Shown: positions 25,101-37,200, numbered from the stretch's first letter. The stretch: 64,000 bases of DNA from Ridgeia piscesae (GCA_025642075.2 JAODUO010000043.1:553501-617500); one strand, 5' to 3'. Made by a program: numbers and translations. The notes: generated from the sequence alone by a model not told the origin.

Positions 25101-27995
25101 GTTGTGGTAGCAGCAGCCAACACACACAAGGCAGTCGATGTCTGTCGTCCGGGTCAGCAACCGCAGCATGGTTGGGGTCAGGTCACCACAGCAGTGCAAT
25201 CCCATCATGCACAGGGGCATTCCCTGAGGACCCTGTGACTTGTCAGTGATCCCAGGTTCCAAAGCTGTGGAGTAATGCACATGATTAGTGATAGTCCAGG
25301 GGATATTCTACTCTGCTAGTAGGATGTTTAAAATCATGTTAATTTCAATTTCTATTTATTTGTCATGCAATGGACTTAGTGGAGTTTCTTCACAGAACAG
25401 ATTTTTTCTCTTGAAAAACTGTTGTTTAAAACTTCATGATTTGGACATTATCCTGTTTCTAATACCACTATAAAATGCCCATTCTACTACAGATCATTTA
25501 TTTTAATTCATGCATATGCAGAAGATGGTGCAATACTCACTCACACATCATTCATGCTATACTCACTCACTCACTCACTCACTCACTCACTCACTCACTC
25601 ACTCACTCACTCACTCACTCACTCACTCACTCACTCACTCACTCACTCACTCACTCACTCACTCACCCACCCACTCACTCACTCACTCTCTTTTATGTTT
25701 ACCTACAACACCAACCAACCCAGCACCCACACCACACCCACTCACCCAGCACCCACACCACACTCACTCACCCAGCACCCACACCACACCCACTCACCCA
25801 GCACCCACACCACACTCACTCACCCAGCACCCACACCACACCCACTCACCCAGCACCCACACCACACCCACTCACCCAGCACCCACACCACACCCACTCA
25901 CCCAGCACCCACACCACACTCACTCACCCAGCACCCACACCACACTCATTCACCCAGCACCCACACCACACCCACTCACCCAGCACCCACACCCACTCAC
26001 CCAGCACCCACACCACACTCACTCACCCAGCACCCACACCACACCCACTCACCCAGCACCCACACCACACCCACTCACCCAGCACCCACACCACACCCAC
26101 TCACCCAGCACCCACACCACACTCAATCACCCAGCACCCACACCACACCCACTCACCCAGCACCCACACCACACTCACTCACCCAGCACCCACACCACAC
26201 TCACTCACCCAGCACCCACACCACACTCACTCACCCAGCACCTACACCACACTCACCCACCCAGCACCTACACCACACTCACTCACCCAGCACCCACACC
26301 ACACTCACTCATCCAGCACCCACACCACATCCACCCACCCAGCACCTACACCACACTCACTCACCCAGCACCAACACCACAGTCACTCACCCAGCACACA
26401 CACCACACTCACTCACCCAGCACCCACACCACACTCACTCGCCCAGCACCCACGCCACACTCACTCACTCAGCACCCACAACACACTAACCCAGCACCCA
26501 CAACACACTCACTCACCCAGCACCCACACCACATTCACTCGCCCAGCACCCACACCACACTCACTCGCCCAGCACCCACACCACACTCACTCGCCAGCAC
26601 CCACACCACACTCACTCACCCAGCACCCACACCACACTCACTCGCCCAGCACCCACGCCACACTCACTCACCCAGCACCCACACCACACTCACTCACCCA
26701 GCACCCACACCACACTCACTCACCCAGCACCCACACTACACTCACTCACCCAGCACCCACACCACACTCACTCACCCAGCACCCATACCACACTCACTCA
26801 CCCAGCACCCACACCACACTCACTCACCCAGCACCCACACCACACTCACTCGCCCAGCACCCACGCCACACTCACTCACCCAGCACCCACACCACACTCA
26901 CTCACCCAGCACCCATGCCACACTCACTCACCCAGCACCCACAACACACTCACTCACCCAGCACCCACACCACACTCACTCACCCTGCACCCATGCCACA
27001 CTCACTCACCCAGCACCCATAACACACTCACTCACCCAGCACCCACACCACACTCACTCACCCAGCACCCACACCACACTCACTCGCCCAGCACCCACAC
27101 CACACTCACTCACCCTGCACCCATGCCACACTCACTCACCCAGCACCCATAACACACTCACTCACCCTGCAACCACACGACACTCACTCACCCAGCACCC
27201 ACAACACACTCACTCGCCCAGCACCCACACCACACTCACTCACCCTGCACCCATGCCACACTCACTCACCCAGCACCCACAACACACTCACTCACCCAGC
27301 ACCCACACCACACTCACTCACCCAGCACCCACACCACACTCACTCATCCAGCACCCATGCCACACTCACTCACCCAGCACCCACACCACACTCACTCACC
27401 CTGCACCCATGCCACACTCACTCACCCAGCACCCACAACACACTCACCCAGCACCCACACCATACTCACTCACCCAGCACCCACACTCACTCACCCAGCA
27501 CCCATGCCACACTCACTCACCCAGCACCCACACTCACTCACCCAGCACCCATGCCACACTCACTCACCCAGCACCCACACTCACTCACCCAGCACCCACA
27601 CCATACTCACTCACCCAGCACCCACACTCACTCACCCAGCACCCATGCCACACTCACTCGTCTGTCATAATGTAAAGACAGATTGCCTCTACTGACAGAT
27701 ACTTGGTCAAGACTGTGCACTCACCATGTGATAGTTGCCCTTCATTCTGTGTCATGTTCTGCTCCTGCTGTGACTGACTTGCCTCCTCTACCAGAGACTT
27801 GTCTCCTTTCAAACACTCTTCATCTAAGAGCTCATTATGAAGCATCTGGTGAAATTCTGTGAAACACTCATCAGTGTCACACAGTGTGAAGGTGACTGAT
27901 CGGAAGTCTGTATTTGATAATTCTGAAATATAAATGTATAACATTACAGCAACAATAAATATAAAATATAATAAATAAATATATATATATTTCAA

Positions 27996-28038
<43 letters not shown>

Positions 28039-28150
28039 AATAAGTAAAATGTATTATTTATGCAGCAAAGAGTCTAAATGTTAAGCTTTGTTCTGCTTAA
28101 AAACAGCAGTCTGCTAATATGGGAAAATTATAATATATGACGAGTGTTTG

Positions 28151-28214
<64 letters not shown>

Positions 28215-28237
28215 ACACTGTCATATATATAATTTTC

Positions 28238-28274
<37 letters not shown>

Positions 28275-28466
28275 AATATAAAATTTAATAAATAAATAAA
28301 TAAATATATATATATTTCAAATATATATACATATATAAATATATATATATATAGTAAATAAGTAAAATGTATTATTTATGCAGCAAAGAGTCTAAATGTT
28401 AAGCTTTGATCTGCTTAAAAACAGCAGTCTACCTAATAGGGAAAATTATAATATATGCAGTGTTTG

Positions 28467-28520
<54 letters not shown>

Positions 28521-28547
28521 CAAACACTGTCATATATTATAATTTTC

Positions 28548-28585
<38 letters not shown>

Positions 28586-31500
28586 CTGTTTTAAACAGAC
28601 CAAAGCTTAAAATTTAGACTCTTTGCTGCATGAATAATACATTTTACTTTAAACTCCCTCCTCTGTGCAGGTACCTTGTTGATGGTGATGCAGCTTGTCT
28701 AACAAAGAGGACAAGGTCGACTGGTACGAGCAGTTATAACAGGCACTCGCCAAAATGCCACAACATGACATGCTTTTGATCATCGGAGACATAAATGCCA
28801 AAGTTGGTACTGAAAACTGTAACTGTGAAAGGGCAAAGGGCAAACATGGTTCTGGTCTGATGAATGACAATGGTGAATGCCTTGTTGGCTTCTGGTTAAA
28901 CAACAACTGTATAATTGGAGGTACAGTGTACCATCTTTGCACACCGAGACATCCACAAGCTCACCTGGAAATCACCTGATGGTAGAACAAGCAACCAGAT
29001 CAACCACATTATCATAAATGGAAAATGGCATAGGTCCCTTCAAGATGTGAGAGTTGGCTGTGGAGCTGACATTTACAGTGACCACTATTTGGTAATGGCA
29101 TGCATCACGTTGAAGCTTCACAGAGTGGTGCCACAGAGTCACCGCCGGAAACAACTAGATGTCACAAGGATCGCATGCCCAGTCACCAAACAGGAGTTTG
29201 TTTTGGAGCTGAGAAACTACTTCAGTGCATTAGCAGACACATTATGGGAGTCTGACCATGAAACCACCAACAAATGGGGCACCATCAAGAATATGTCAAA
29301 GCAGCTACCAAAGTCTTGGGCCACAAGAAGAAGAACCACAAGGAAAGGTTAACACTGGTAAGATGGGAAAAGAATTAGAAATGGAAACAACTGAAAATGA
29401 AGATGCTGAGTACCAAATCATCAAAGCTCCAACAATAGGTCCAAGAAGCCTACAAAGGCAAAGACAAGGAAGTGAAAAAGAGTGCCAGAAGTAACAAGAT
29501 GTCCTTTGTAGAAGGGCTAGCAGCAGAAGTGTGCTGCAGCAAGAGGTGAACTGAGCACTGTCTATAAGATCACCAAACGTCTCTGTGGTAATTATACTAA
29601 TCACTCGGCCTCCGTGAAAGGCAAAGATGGCAGCACTATTATAACTGAACGTGAACAGGCCGACAGATGGGTTGAGCACTTCTGTGAAATCCTGAACCAC
29701 CCCCAGCCAGATAAACCCCCCGACCCCCCCACCAGCCAGATGACCTCCACATCGACACCAAACCCCCCCCCAACAGAAGTGGAAGTCAAAAATGCCATCA
29801 AAGCTATGAAGAGTGGAAAAGCCCCAAGTATAGACTCTATTCATGCTGAAATGTTGAAGGCCGACCTCAGTACAGCTACCAGAGACCTGACTGAATTGTT
29901 CGAGTCCATTTGGGACAAAGATACTATCCCAAGTGACTTCCAAAGATTGTTCCACTGATAGAGAAGTTTTACATCCACTTTGAATGCAGCGTCACCCTCG
30001 GTAATGGATCGTCTGAGTGCTTCCCAGTGAAATCTGGTGTTAGACAAGGGTGTATCCTCTTGCCCATCCTCTTCTTGGTCGTCATCAACTGGGTTATGTG
30101 GGAAACTACAACAAATAAACCCAGGGGTACCCAGTGGACACTCTTCTCCCAGACAGAAAACCTAGACTTTGCCAATGACCTTGCATTTCTATCAGTAAAA
30201 CTTGACCATCCGCAGGAACAACCTGATAGATTAGACAGCTACGCAAAGCAAACTGGGCTTACCTTCAGTACCACCAAGACACAAGTGATGAGTATCAATG
30301 CCACACCAACCGCACATGTTACTCTTAATGGTGAACCATTTGTGTTTGTACAGGACTTAATGTACCTGGGTAGTGTCACCAGTAAAGACAATGGAGCCCA
30401 AAAAGACATCAAAGCAAGAGTGGTTTCGCCAAACTTCGGAACATTTGGAAGTGCAAGCAGTATACCATGAAAACAAAGATAAGACTTCACAACAGTAATG
30501 TGAAGTCTATCTTACTGTATGGCTCAGGGTGGTGGTGATTGGTTAAAGGGCTTAAAAGGGGACATGGCAAAGATTGACCCATTCCACAATGAATGTTTGA
30601 AAAAGATCTGCCGGACATTCTGGCCAAATAAAATATCTAATGTGGAACTCCATAAGAAGACGGGTTGCAACAGTGCTGTCCTGGAAATTAAACGCTGACG
30701 ATTGACATGGCTAGGACACATCCTGAGAATGCATAAAGACAGTTTCCCCAAAGTTATCCTAAGATGGGCGCCACCTGGAAGAAGGAAGCCAGGACGACCA
30801 AAGACAACATGGCAAAAGACAGTAATGGCGGTGTTAGAAGATATGGGGCTCTCATGAGGCGAGGCTCAGGCTGCAGCAAAGGGCAGGACCCTGTGAAGGA
30901 ACATTGTTGTAGTCTTATGTCCCACTGGGGATGAAGGCGAAAAGTAAGTAAGCAATTTAAAATCCACACTGTTACCATACATAGTTGTATTATTTTAAAC
31001 CCAAAATATTCTCTTGATTTTGAGAGAGTTTTGTCTTGGACATTATATATCAAATCTCTCATGATGGAGCGGTCGACCAATGCTGCCTCTACGATTGTAT
31101 ACTTACACATATACACTGTATTTTGTTTATCAGGCTGTTACGTTTCCTTCAGCAAACTGACCTTTTTTCCTGACTTGTTGCTCTGCGCTGTGTGTGCGAG
31201 TGTTGACACCCTCCAGGCCCAGCACCCTGTAGCCATAGTCCGCACTCAGCACCTGGCCCAAGTACCCCTGCAATGGAAGGTCACCGTTGAGGGGCTGGAT
31301 ATATCCACTATTACCCCCCACTATTTCTGAAATGGGAATGCAGAATAGTGGTTTTAGAATAGCTTTAAGACGGACACAGTTGAAGTTTTGATAAGTGTCG
31401 GTGGAGGTCAGTTGAAAGATCTTTTTGGTAGGCCATTGTAAGATAATCAGAATAGTAATTACCAGTAATATAAGTTAAATCAAGACGTATAATAATCTTG

Positions 31501-34500
31501 AAGCACTGATAACAGTAATTTAATCTACACCTATATTGGTTATGACAAATAAACCTTACATTTGAAAGGATTTACTTACAAGACCGGAACCTATATCAAC
31601 AATATGCCGCACTGCGCATTCCTTGCAGAGTTTATCCACAACAGCTGCCATCTGACTGACTTCATGGATTTTCTTTGGATTCATTCCTTTTCTCATATTT
31701 TTGTCCAGTTCACTTCCTATCACATGACCTGGCTGTGGACTCCTGGGAAGTGACAACGTCTGGCATGTCTTGATGAACTCTTTCAAGCTTTCAGGCCATG
31801 ATTCCTACAGCAAATACATTGTTATGATCAATAAGTTATATGTGGGTGATTTGTTTAAACAATTTGGTTATTTGAGTTTAGAGATTATATATAATCAGAA
31901 GAATGCATCCCCATGTACCAGTGGATGTTATGCTGTTGATTATGCCAGTCTCAATATCACTGGCAAAGTGCCAACAATCTTGCTGCCTTTCAAGATTTGG
32001 CAGTTTTGTTTTGGCCTATGGTGCTGTGTGCGAAGTTGAAGAATGTTTTTGAATACATAGTACAACTCGGCAACTTGTGAGAATGGTAAAAAAGTAATTA
32101 TGCTGGGTTTTCTAGTAAAATATTGTGAAGTGGGGCACTGGTATTTAGTACTATTTATATTACCCATCAGAGTTCCCGCAACATGGCGCGGGGACTGGCA
32201 GTTCCAGGTCCAGTTCTACAGTACAGTTTTACAACTAGTTCAGTGAACTTCCACACATTTTTTGTGTTATATCTGCTGGGGCAGTGCAGCCAATTACCAT
32301 TTGTGCAGATGGAAGAAGGTTGCTGGAAGTGTTTATATAATTCAGAAAGCATTTGTAGGACATTATTTAAACAAAAGATGGTTGTTGTCGATAAATTGTT
32401 TATTTGTATGCGGATAAATTATTAAATATGTGAAAACACTACAGTGTGTCCAGCATCTGTGACATTACCTTGAAGAATCCATGTGGAAGAGCACTCAACT
32501 CATGCCCTGCCAGTGATGTCAGAGGATCTTTCCACTAAAATGTAATAACAATACAACTTCAGTGATTAAATATGTCATATGAAATACATGTTCCACAACA
32601 CATCTAGGATACACAATTTTGCCACTTGTCCACATCTTTATGACAGGGTGGCTTCCTCATTCAGACACAATCCCAGCACACTAATGTTTTTTTGGGGGGA
32701 TATGTTGGTTTATGTGGATATTGTGTTATATATTTACATAAATTATGTTGCAGACAATTTTGGAATGTGATGAAATACTAGTGTTTTAATGTTCAACTTC
32801 ATATGTGCCGTACTCACGGTAGAGATAAAGGCTTAGTCAGTAACTTTCACTTTTAATTAAATATTACATATAATTAAATCTCATATTACATATACCAACT
32901 GAACCTATTATTACTTATAGGTTCTTACAGGTCCTTTTAAGGTTTGTTTAGATATTCCTGCTTCTTGTGCCAGCTCTCTGTTTTAACTTTTTTTTCGGAC
33001 TCTGTGCACACATCCGAGTTTGACACAATCTATTCAAGAGGTGGTGTAGTGTGTTTAGTTTTTATAGGGTGGTTTTTCCAAAATCTATTAAAATAAATCC
33101 TAAAACGACTTCAGTGATGGAGTGTCAACCATAGACTGTGAGAGACTGTTGCATACATCAATGCATTTGTGTATAAATAATTTTTTCTAATGTTTAAATG
33201 GCAGCTTTCTTAATTTGTTTAGGTTGTGTCCTCTTTTTTAATCATTTTCTCTCAGTGTCAAAACATTTGATTTAACAGCAGAATAATTTTTAGTATCACA
33301 TATATCTCAATTTTTTAGTATCGTATAAATCTCAATCATATCTCCCCTAAGTATGTAAGTGTAGGTAGTTTTATTCACTGCAGACATTCTTTATAATATA
33401 ATTCTTTGCATCTGGGAATTAGTTTAGTTGAATATTTTCAAGAGCTGTAATTTTCATTAATTAAGAACGCCATACCTGGCTTGCATATTCAACAGGTAGT
33501 TTGGTCTGGTACCTTGCAAAAGTCAGTGGCCTGTCTAAAATTTAATGTCAATCCATTTGTATCCATTGTATAATAATATTAACAGTGTTTCCCATATATA
33601 AACATCCTCATCATAAACAACTGGCTGTCTTGTTAGATTAGGCTTTAGTCCTTTTTAGTTTAATCGGTTCAGTCTCATGAGCACAACCTTTGCCATGCAT
33701 GTATACAAACCAGCCACAAGTTTGAGCCATGCTGAACTTTGAACTGATATGAGATCATAGCTACAAGTTTTGTTAAATCACAATTTCTTGACTAAATTAG
33801 TTCTGAGTTCTAATTATCCAATAAACACCCTTTCCAACCTGCTCTGCGAATATTAGCAACTAATTCCCTAATTCGCAGAGCAGTGACGGCATTGGTCTGC
33901 GAATATTGGCACTGTTTCCCTAATTGGCAGAAAAGTGACGTCACTGTCCTGCGAATAGCCAGAGGGGACATAATAATAACGAAGTGTCTACGCGTACGTG
34001 AGCCGTATCTTTAGACCCGTGGCTTAACTGTACGTGAGGATGCGCACGTATCCTGTTTTTCAATTCTGTGCAAGCGTGCTGCGTCCGTCTCGTCGCATCG
34101 GTACAGCGGAATTACACAAGGGAGCGATTTTGTTCGACATTGTTAGATTTACTGACTGCCATAGGGCTACATATATGTCAACTTGCGAAAAAATAACACG
34201 CACAAAATCTCACGTATATTTAGAACTGATTGCCAAAAGAGCTTCCGTTCATACGTACATCAACATGCATGGGCGGAAAAAACTCACGTACTTTTATATT
34301 TGTTTGCGCGAAAAACCCCACCTAGGCCTACTTTTAGATCTGAGTTCTAATGATACGGCAATAGAGCTTATGTATATAAACATGCATGTGCAGGGAAACG
34401 TTTGGAACTGACAGCAACTAAAGATAAGGCTCACATATAGAAATCATGCGCATGCGCTTATCGAATGCCGTACCTTAGATAAACGATGCTAAAAATACAG

Positions 34501-34762
34501 CTCATGTAACCGAATATAAAAGCATACGCATGAGCAGTATGAATGCCGTACTTTTAGACTGGCGGCCTAAACGTACGGCTCACGTACGCGTAGCCACTGC
34601 CTAATAATAATGATTAACGTGGCTTACATCTGGTGGAATCTTCTCCCATGTTTTGTCAACAAAATATTTTGTCAACTGCAAGTCATAAACCCACTGATAT
34701 CGGATCGTGAACTCAACGATGGCTTCCAGAGTATCAACTGGGCTTACTGCCTCAATGTCCAT
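19192..34762 (-). CDS. METTL25: METTL25-family putative methyltransferase
   Basis: Eleven coding exons on the minus strand: 34762-34628, 32534-32469, 31804-31580, 31267-31162, 27922-27725, 25264-25088, 23310-23184, 22820-22729, 22029-21925, 20103-20015, 19359-19192; all GT-AG, all phases agree, 495 residues. The start has an in-frame TGA two codons upstream. Family landmarks: WEKIPPDWKDPL (39-50), NPKKIHEVSQM before the SAM-binding loop DIGSGLGYLG (137-146), GLEGVNTRTHSAE, LHCCGDL (266-272), VGCCYH (292-297), FPMSSKLR, and C-terminal LVVLDRLQFL and SPRNLAL. METTL25 and its paralogue METTL25B are predicted SAM-dependent methyltransferases; NTRTHSAE favours METTL25, but the length is nearer METTL25B. 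Exon 8 begins at a less pyrimidine-rich acceptor chosen because only it keeps frame. The introns carry most of the repeats in the window. Confidence 0.92.
19712..19804 (+). other. tRNA-like / SINE-head sequence
   Basis: Contains an A-box-like TAGCTCGCTCGGTAGA and a B-box-like AGTTCGAATCC about 50 bp apart, with weakly complementary ends (TCGG and CCGA) and a T-run just downstream. The T stem is mispaired and the length of about 93 nt is long, so this is more likely a tRNA pseudogene or the head of a tRNA-derived SINE than a working tRNA. It lies in the last METTL25 intron. Confidence 0.4.
20585..21902. repeat. 32-bp tandem array in METTL25 intron 9
   Basis: About 41 copies of a 32-bp unit, ACCATCAACAGTTATACACC plus a 12-bp ACCTACTGGACC-type tail, with scattered substitutions and small indels. 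Because 32 is not a multiple of three, reading frames rotate through 32-residue peptide cycles without stops; I treat these as non-coding. The array ends 23 bp from the exon 9 donor (exon edge 21925). Confidence 0.97.
23950..25087. repeat. Minisatellite made from METTL25 exon 6 end and donor
   Basis: About 18 copies (unit about 52 bp plus a variable number of ATGAAC hexamers) follow the true exon 6 boundary at 25088. Each unit contains CTGTGCAGGTCATGTTGTG and AGCAGCCAACACATGAATG. The first 37 bp of the unit equal the last 37 coding bases of exon 6, including its GTTCAT-type donor (on the minus strand); the rest is intronic CATGAA-type sequence. Some copies carry GTGTTAA in place of GTGGTAG, which would put a TAA in the coding frame. 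Confidence 0.93.
25558..25690. repeat. (ACTC)n microsatellite
   Basis: Uninterrupted ACTC tetranucleotides for over 100 bp, ending in ACCC variants at 25670. It grades into the 26-bp array that follows and may be its seed, since the array unit itself contains CACTCACTCA. Confidence 0.96.
25715..27660. repeat. 26-bp tandem array in METTL25 intron 5
   Basis: About 74 copies of a 26-bp unit built from CCCAGCACCCACACCACACT and CACTCA, with variants (GCC for ACC, CTGCACCC, shortened units near 27430-27650). On the METTL25 strand each unit reads GGGTGAGTGAGTGTGG, containing a consensus-like 5' splice site. Stop-free in several frames only because of composition; not a gene. It ends 65 bp from exon 5 (edge 27725). 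Confidence 0.97.
28040..28265. mobile_element. Partial copy of palindromic AT-loop element
   Basis: The segment from AGTAAAATGTATTATTTATG through GGGAAAATTATAATATATGA matches the left arm of the element at 28359-28649 in direct orientation. It is followed by a long (TA)n loop and a short inverted stretch (CACTGTCATATATATAATTTTCCC). The distal part of the right arm is missing. Lies in METTL25 intron 4. Confidence 0.75.
28359..28649. mobile_element. Palindromic MITE-like element with (TA)n centre
   Basis: The left arm (AAGTAAAATGTATTATTTAT...) and right arm are inverted copies of each other: the reverse complement of the right end reads AAGTAAAATGTATTATTCAT, and similarity runs for more than 60 bp, continuing as matched GTGTTTGCTATA / TATAGCAAACAC around a central (TA)n tract. 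It would fold into a hairpin nearly 290 nt long. Non-coding; superfamily unknown. Confidence 0.8.
28655..30945 (+). mobile_element. Decayed non-LTR retrotransposon (LINE), antisense in METTL25 intron 4
   Basis: Remnant of an endonuclease/reverse-transcriptase ORF on the plus strand. Endonuclease part: LLIIGDINAKVG near 28772, KLTWKSPDGRTSNQINHI near 28955 and SDHYLVMA near 29080. RT part: VKNAIKAMKSGKAPSIDSIH near 29800, KSGVRQGC near 30030, LDFANDLAFLS near 30165 and KICRTFWPNKIS-like sequence near 30605. It is 5'-truncated, crosses several frameshifts and stops, lacks the RT core with the first catalytic Asp (deletion at about 29958), and has FAND in place of the catalytic FADD. The 3' end runs into AAGTAAGTAAGC, like the short tandem tails of this LINE type. 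It cannot move on its own. Confidence 0.9.
33981..34600 (+). mobile_element. 620-bp TIR element, copy 1, with 9-bp flanking duplication
   Basis: Left end GAAGTGTCTACGCGTACGTG; reverse complement of the right end GCAGTGGCTACGCGTACGTG, with similarity continuing through AGCCGTA.NTTTAG for about 35 bp. TAATAATAA flanks both sides (33971-33979 and 34602-34610), one base away from each terminus, which would fit a 9-bp Mutator-like duplication although the motif is low-complexity. No transposase. It inserted in METTL25 intron 1, ending only 25 bp from the exon 1 splice donor. Confidence 0.82.
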
Positions 34763-35850
34763 ATTTCAGCGTTTGGCCTGGGACAGCTTGTTTGCGATGT
34801 GGATGGACGGTGAGCGATAATACAAGGTATACAGCAAATATAATTAAATGCAATAGCAATCGCTACAAATACACTCGTGAAACAACGAGATATTGTGAAC
34901 AACACATATACTATATGCTACCGTGGTGAATCATGTTGGCAATAGCGACACATAGTAAAATATGTCGTAAAATATTCGTTGGACGATATCGTTTCTGTGG
35001 GCGCAGCCATGTTTATCCGCGAAGCACGGACTGTCATTGGGCAAACATAGCATGCCAGAAAAACATCACTGATAATCTACTTTTCTAACTGAAATCATCA
35101 CAGCTGTGGCGTATATTTTGGACCGTTGTTAGATTATGTAATGAACACTCTGTTGACCATGTTTACCACGATTTCGTAACAACGTTCAGGGTGAGGAATG
35201 TATCGGAAGGATCAGTTGGCCTGACTTGCCCCGACTCTTTCAACAAAGCCGACTCGAGCTGATCCTACTCTAGAAAGGAGGCCGTACCCGGTGTAAGGGT
35301 CAGTAGCAAGAATACTTCCGTGTATTATGCATGCTCTTTTAACCTGCAAACATCACCCACTCACTTTTGATAAACCATTCTAGCAAAATCCGATCTAATA
35401 ATAGATCATTTTCCTAAATGCAGCAGACGTAATTTCTGACGTTATGTCAATATATGTGAAAACAAAGTGTCAAATTCCATTTCAATCCAGTATTGTGAAG
35501 TTATGTTCTACCAGTAAATTCAGTTATTACTTTCAATTATATGTAAAACTGGCACTTCAGTTATCGATTTCATCATTATTACATTGTTATCTTGATTCCC
35601 CTGTGCACTAGTTCCACAATTTAACATTATCCCAGGCATATTGATGTTATGAAAATATTGCATCTGAACTTGTTGAGCTCCAAAGAGCAACCTGCTCTGC
35701 ATTAACATATGCTGCTATATACCTTTCACAGCCACAGCATGCGGATTGGCCCAAACTGGGTCACTCTTTCAGCCTCAAAAGTGTGGTAAGATGCAATATT
35801 TTGGTGACATTAACATGCCTGGGATTCTGTGGAAGGATCGAACAATTTAC
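34763..35850. other. METTL25 upstream flank, no gene seen
   Basis: Should contain the METTL25 promoter and 5' UTR (minus strand). The reading frame is closed by a TGA just upstream of the ATG. I see no TATA box or other motif I can defend, and no protein-family match. Confidence 0.4.
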
Positions 35851-36453
35851 GAAGTGTCTACGCGTACGTGAGCTGTATCTTTAGACCCGGATGCGTGCGT
35901 ATCCTGTTTTTCAATTCTGCGCAAGCATGCTGCATCCGTCTCGTCGCATCGGTACAGCGGAATTACACAAGGGAGCGATTTTGTTCGACATTGTTAGATT
36001 TACTAACTGCCATAGGGCTACATATATGTCAACTTGCGAAAAAATAACACGCACAAAATCTCACATATATTTAGAACTGAGTGCCAAAAGAGCTTCCGTT
36101 CGTATGTACATCAACATGCATGCGCGTAAAAAATCTTGTACTTTTATATTTATTTGCTAAAGATACGGCATGCACGCACGAAAAAAATCACCTACCGAGG
36201 TAGGCCTACTTTTAGATCTGAGTTCTAAAGATATGGCAATAGAGCTTATGTATATAAACATGCATGTGCGTGGAAACTTTTGGAACTGGCAGCTACTAAA
36301 GATAAGGCTCACGTATAGAAATCATGCGCATATTAAATGCCGTACCTTAGATAAACGATGCTAAAAATACAGCTCATGTAACCGAAAATAAAAGCATATG
36401 CATGCGCAGTATGAATGCCGTACTTTTAGACTGGCGGCCTAAACGTACGGCTC
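35851..36453 (+). mobile_element. TIR element, copy 2 (right terminus truncated)
   Basis: Highly similar along its whole length to 33981-34600 and in the same orientation, including GAAGTGTCTACGCGTACGTG at the left end and GGCGGCCTAAACGTACGGCT at the right. It stops at CGGCTCA and lacks the last roughly 20 bp of the right inverted repeat. Small indels distinguish it from copy 1. Confidence 0.9.
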
Positions 36454-36879
36454 ATAAGGTATAAAATGTTGGCAAAAAAATATGTATATAACAGTGTTCA
36501 GTTTAGGCTGCCATAGGCACGATATTTGTTAGATTGTCCCACCAAAATTGCTTGAATGCGTCTAAGCACTCGGCACACACAGATTGAATCAACACGCTTT
36601 TGAAAAAACTAATCTTATATTAAAATACACAAGCATATTTTTTATTGTTAAATGTGTCCTGTTGCACTATATTGCAAATGCAAACAGTGGAATCTGCCAC
36701 GTACGAAGACCAGTAATAATTAGTAAACTTATTATTCTGTGCTGATATCTTAAATGCGCGCCGTTAGGCTGAACTTGTCCGCTGACTGCTAGCACCAACT
36801 GGGAAGCAGAGCGCTCGCAAACAATGTGCCAAAAGTGTGACTTGGCCTAGATCCCAGATTAAACCATTTGTCTAGTCAT
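36454..36879. other. Intergenic, nothing recognised
   Basis: Unique-looking AT-rich sequence between MITE copy 2 and a dispersed repeat. No coding signal that resembles a known family. Confidence 0.4.
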
Positions 36880-37200
36880 ACACAGGGACAGGCAAAAGTT
36901 GTCATTGGAGCATGGTGGAAAAGCAATTTCAAACAAATATGTTTTCAGTTTTTTACGAAAGGTGTCTATAGTTTCAGAAGATTTAATCATAATAGGGAGT
37001 TGATTCCAAATTGTTGCGCAGCAACAGAGAAAGCACGTTTGCCAATATTCAGCTTAGTTGTAGGATCAAAACGTTGTTTAGAAACAGATGATCTAAGGGT
37101 CCTAGAGATATCAGAGAAATACGCCAGATTAAGTAAGTATGTAAGTAAGTATATAAAGATGGAATCAAGGTGGACCCTGATACTAAAGAGGCTTATCAAA
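36880..37200 (+). repeat. Dispersed repeat, copy 2
   Basis: The first 130 bp match 3985-4112 in the same orientation. The rest includes GGGAGTTGATTCCAAATTGT and a long open frame, but the frame is not conserved in the other copy, so I treat it as a non-coding interspersed repeat. It ends in an AAGTAAGTATGTAAGTAAGT stretch resembling a retroelement tail. Confidence 0.55.

Noticed and set aside
25475..27695. Very long open frames (over 700 codons) of Thr/His/Pro/Ser repeats on the plus strand
   Set aside because: They are read-throughs of a 26-bp array without stops in any frame, inside a METTL25 intron, with no conserved domain or start context.
34034..36364. Paired open frames in the two MITE copies (MRAYPVFQFCASMLHPSRR type)
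   Set aside because: Shared only because the elements are copies of each other; frames are interrupted differently in each and resemble no transposase.
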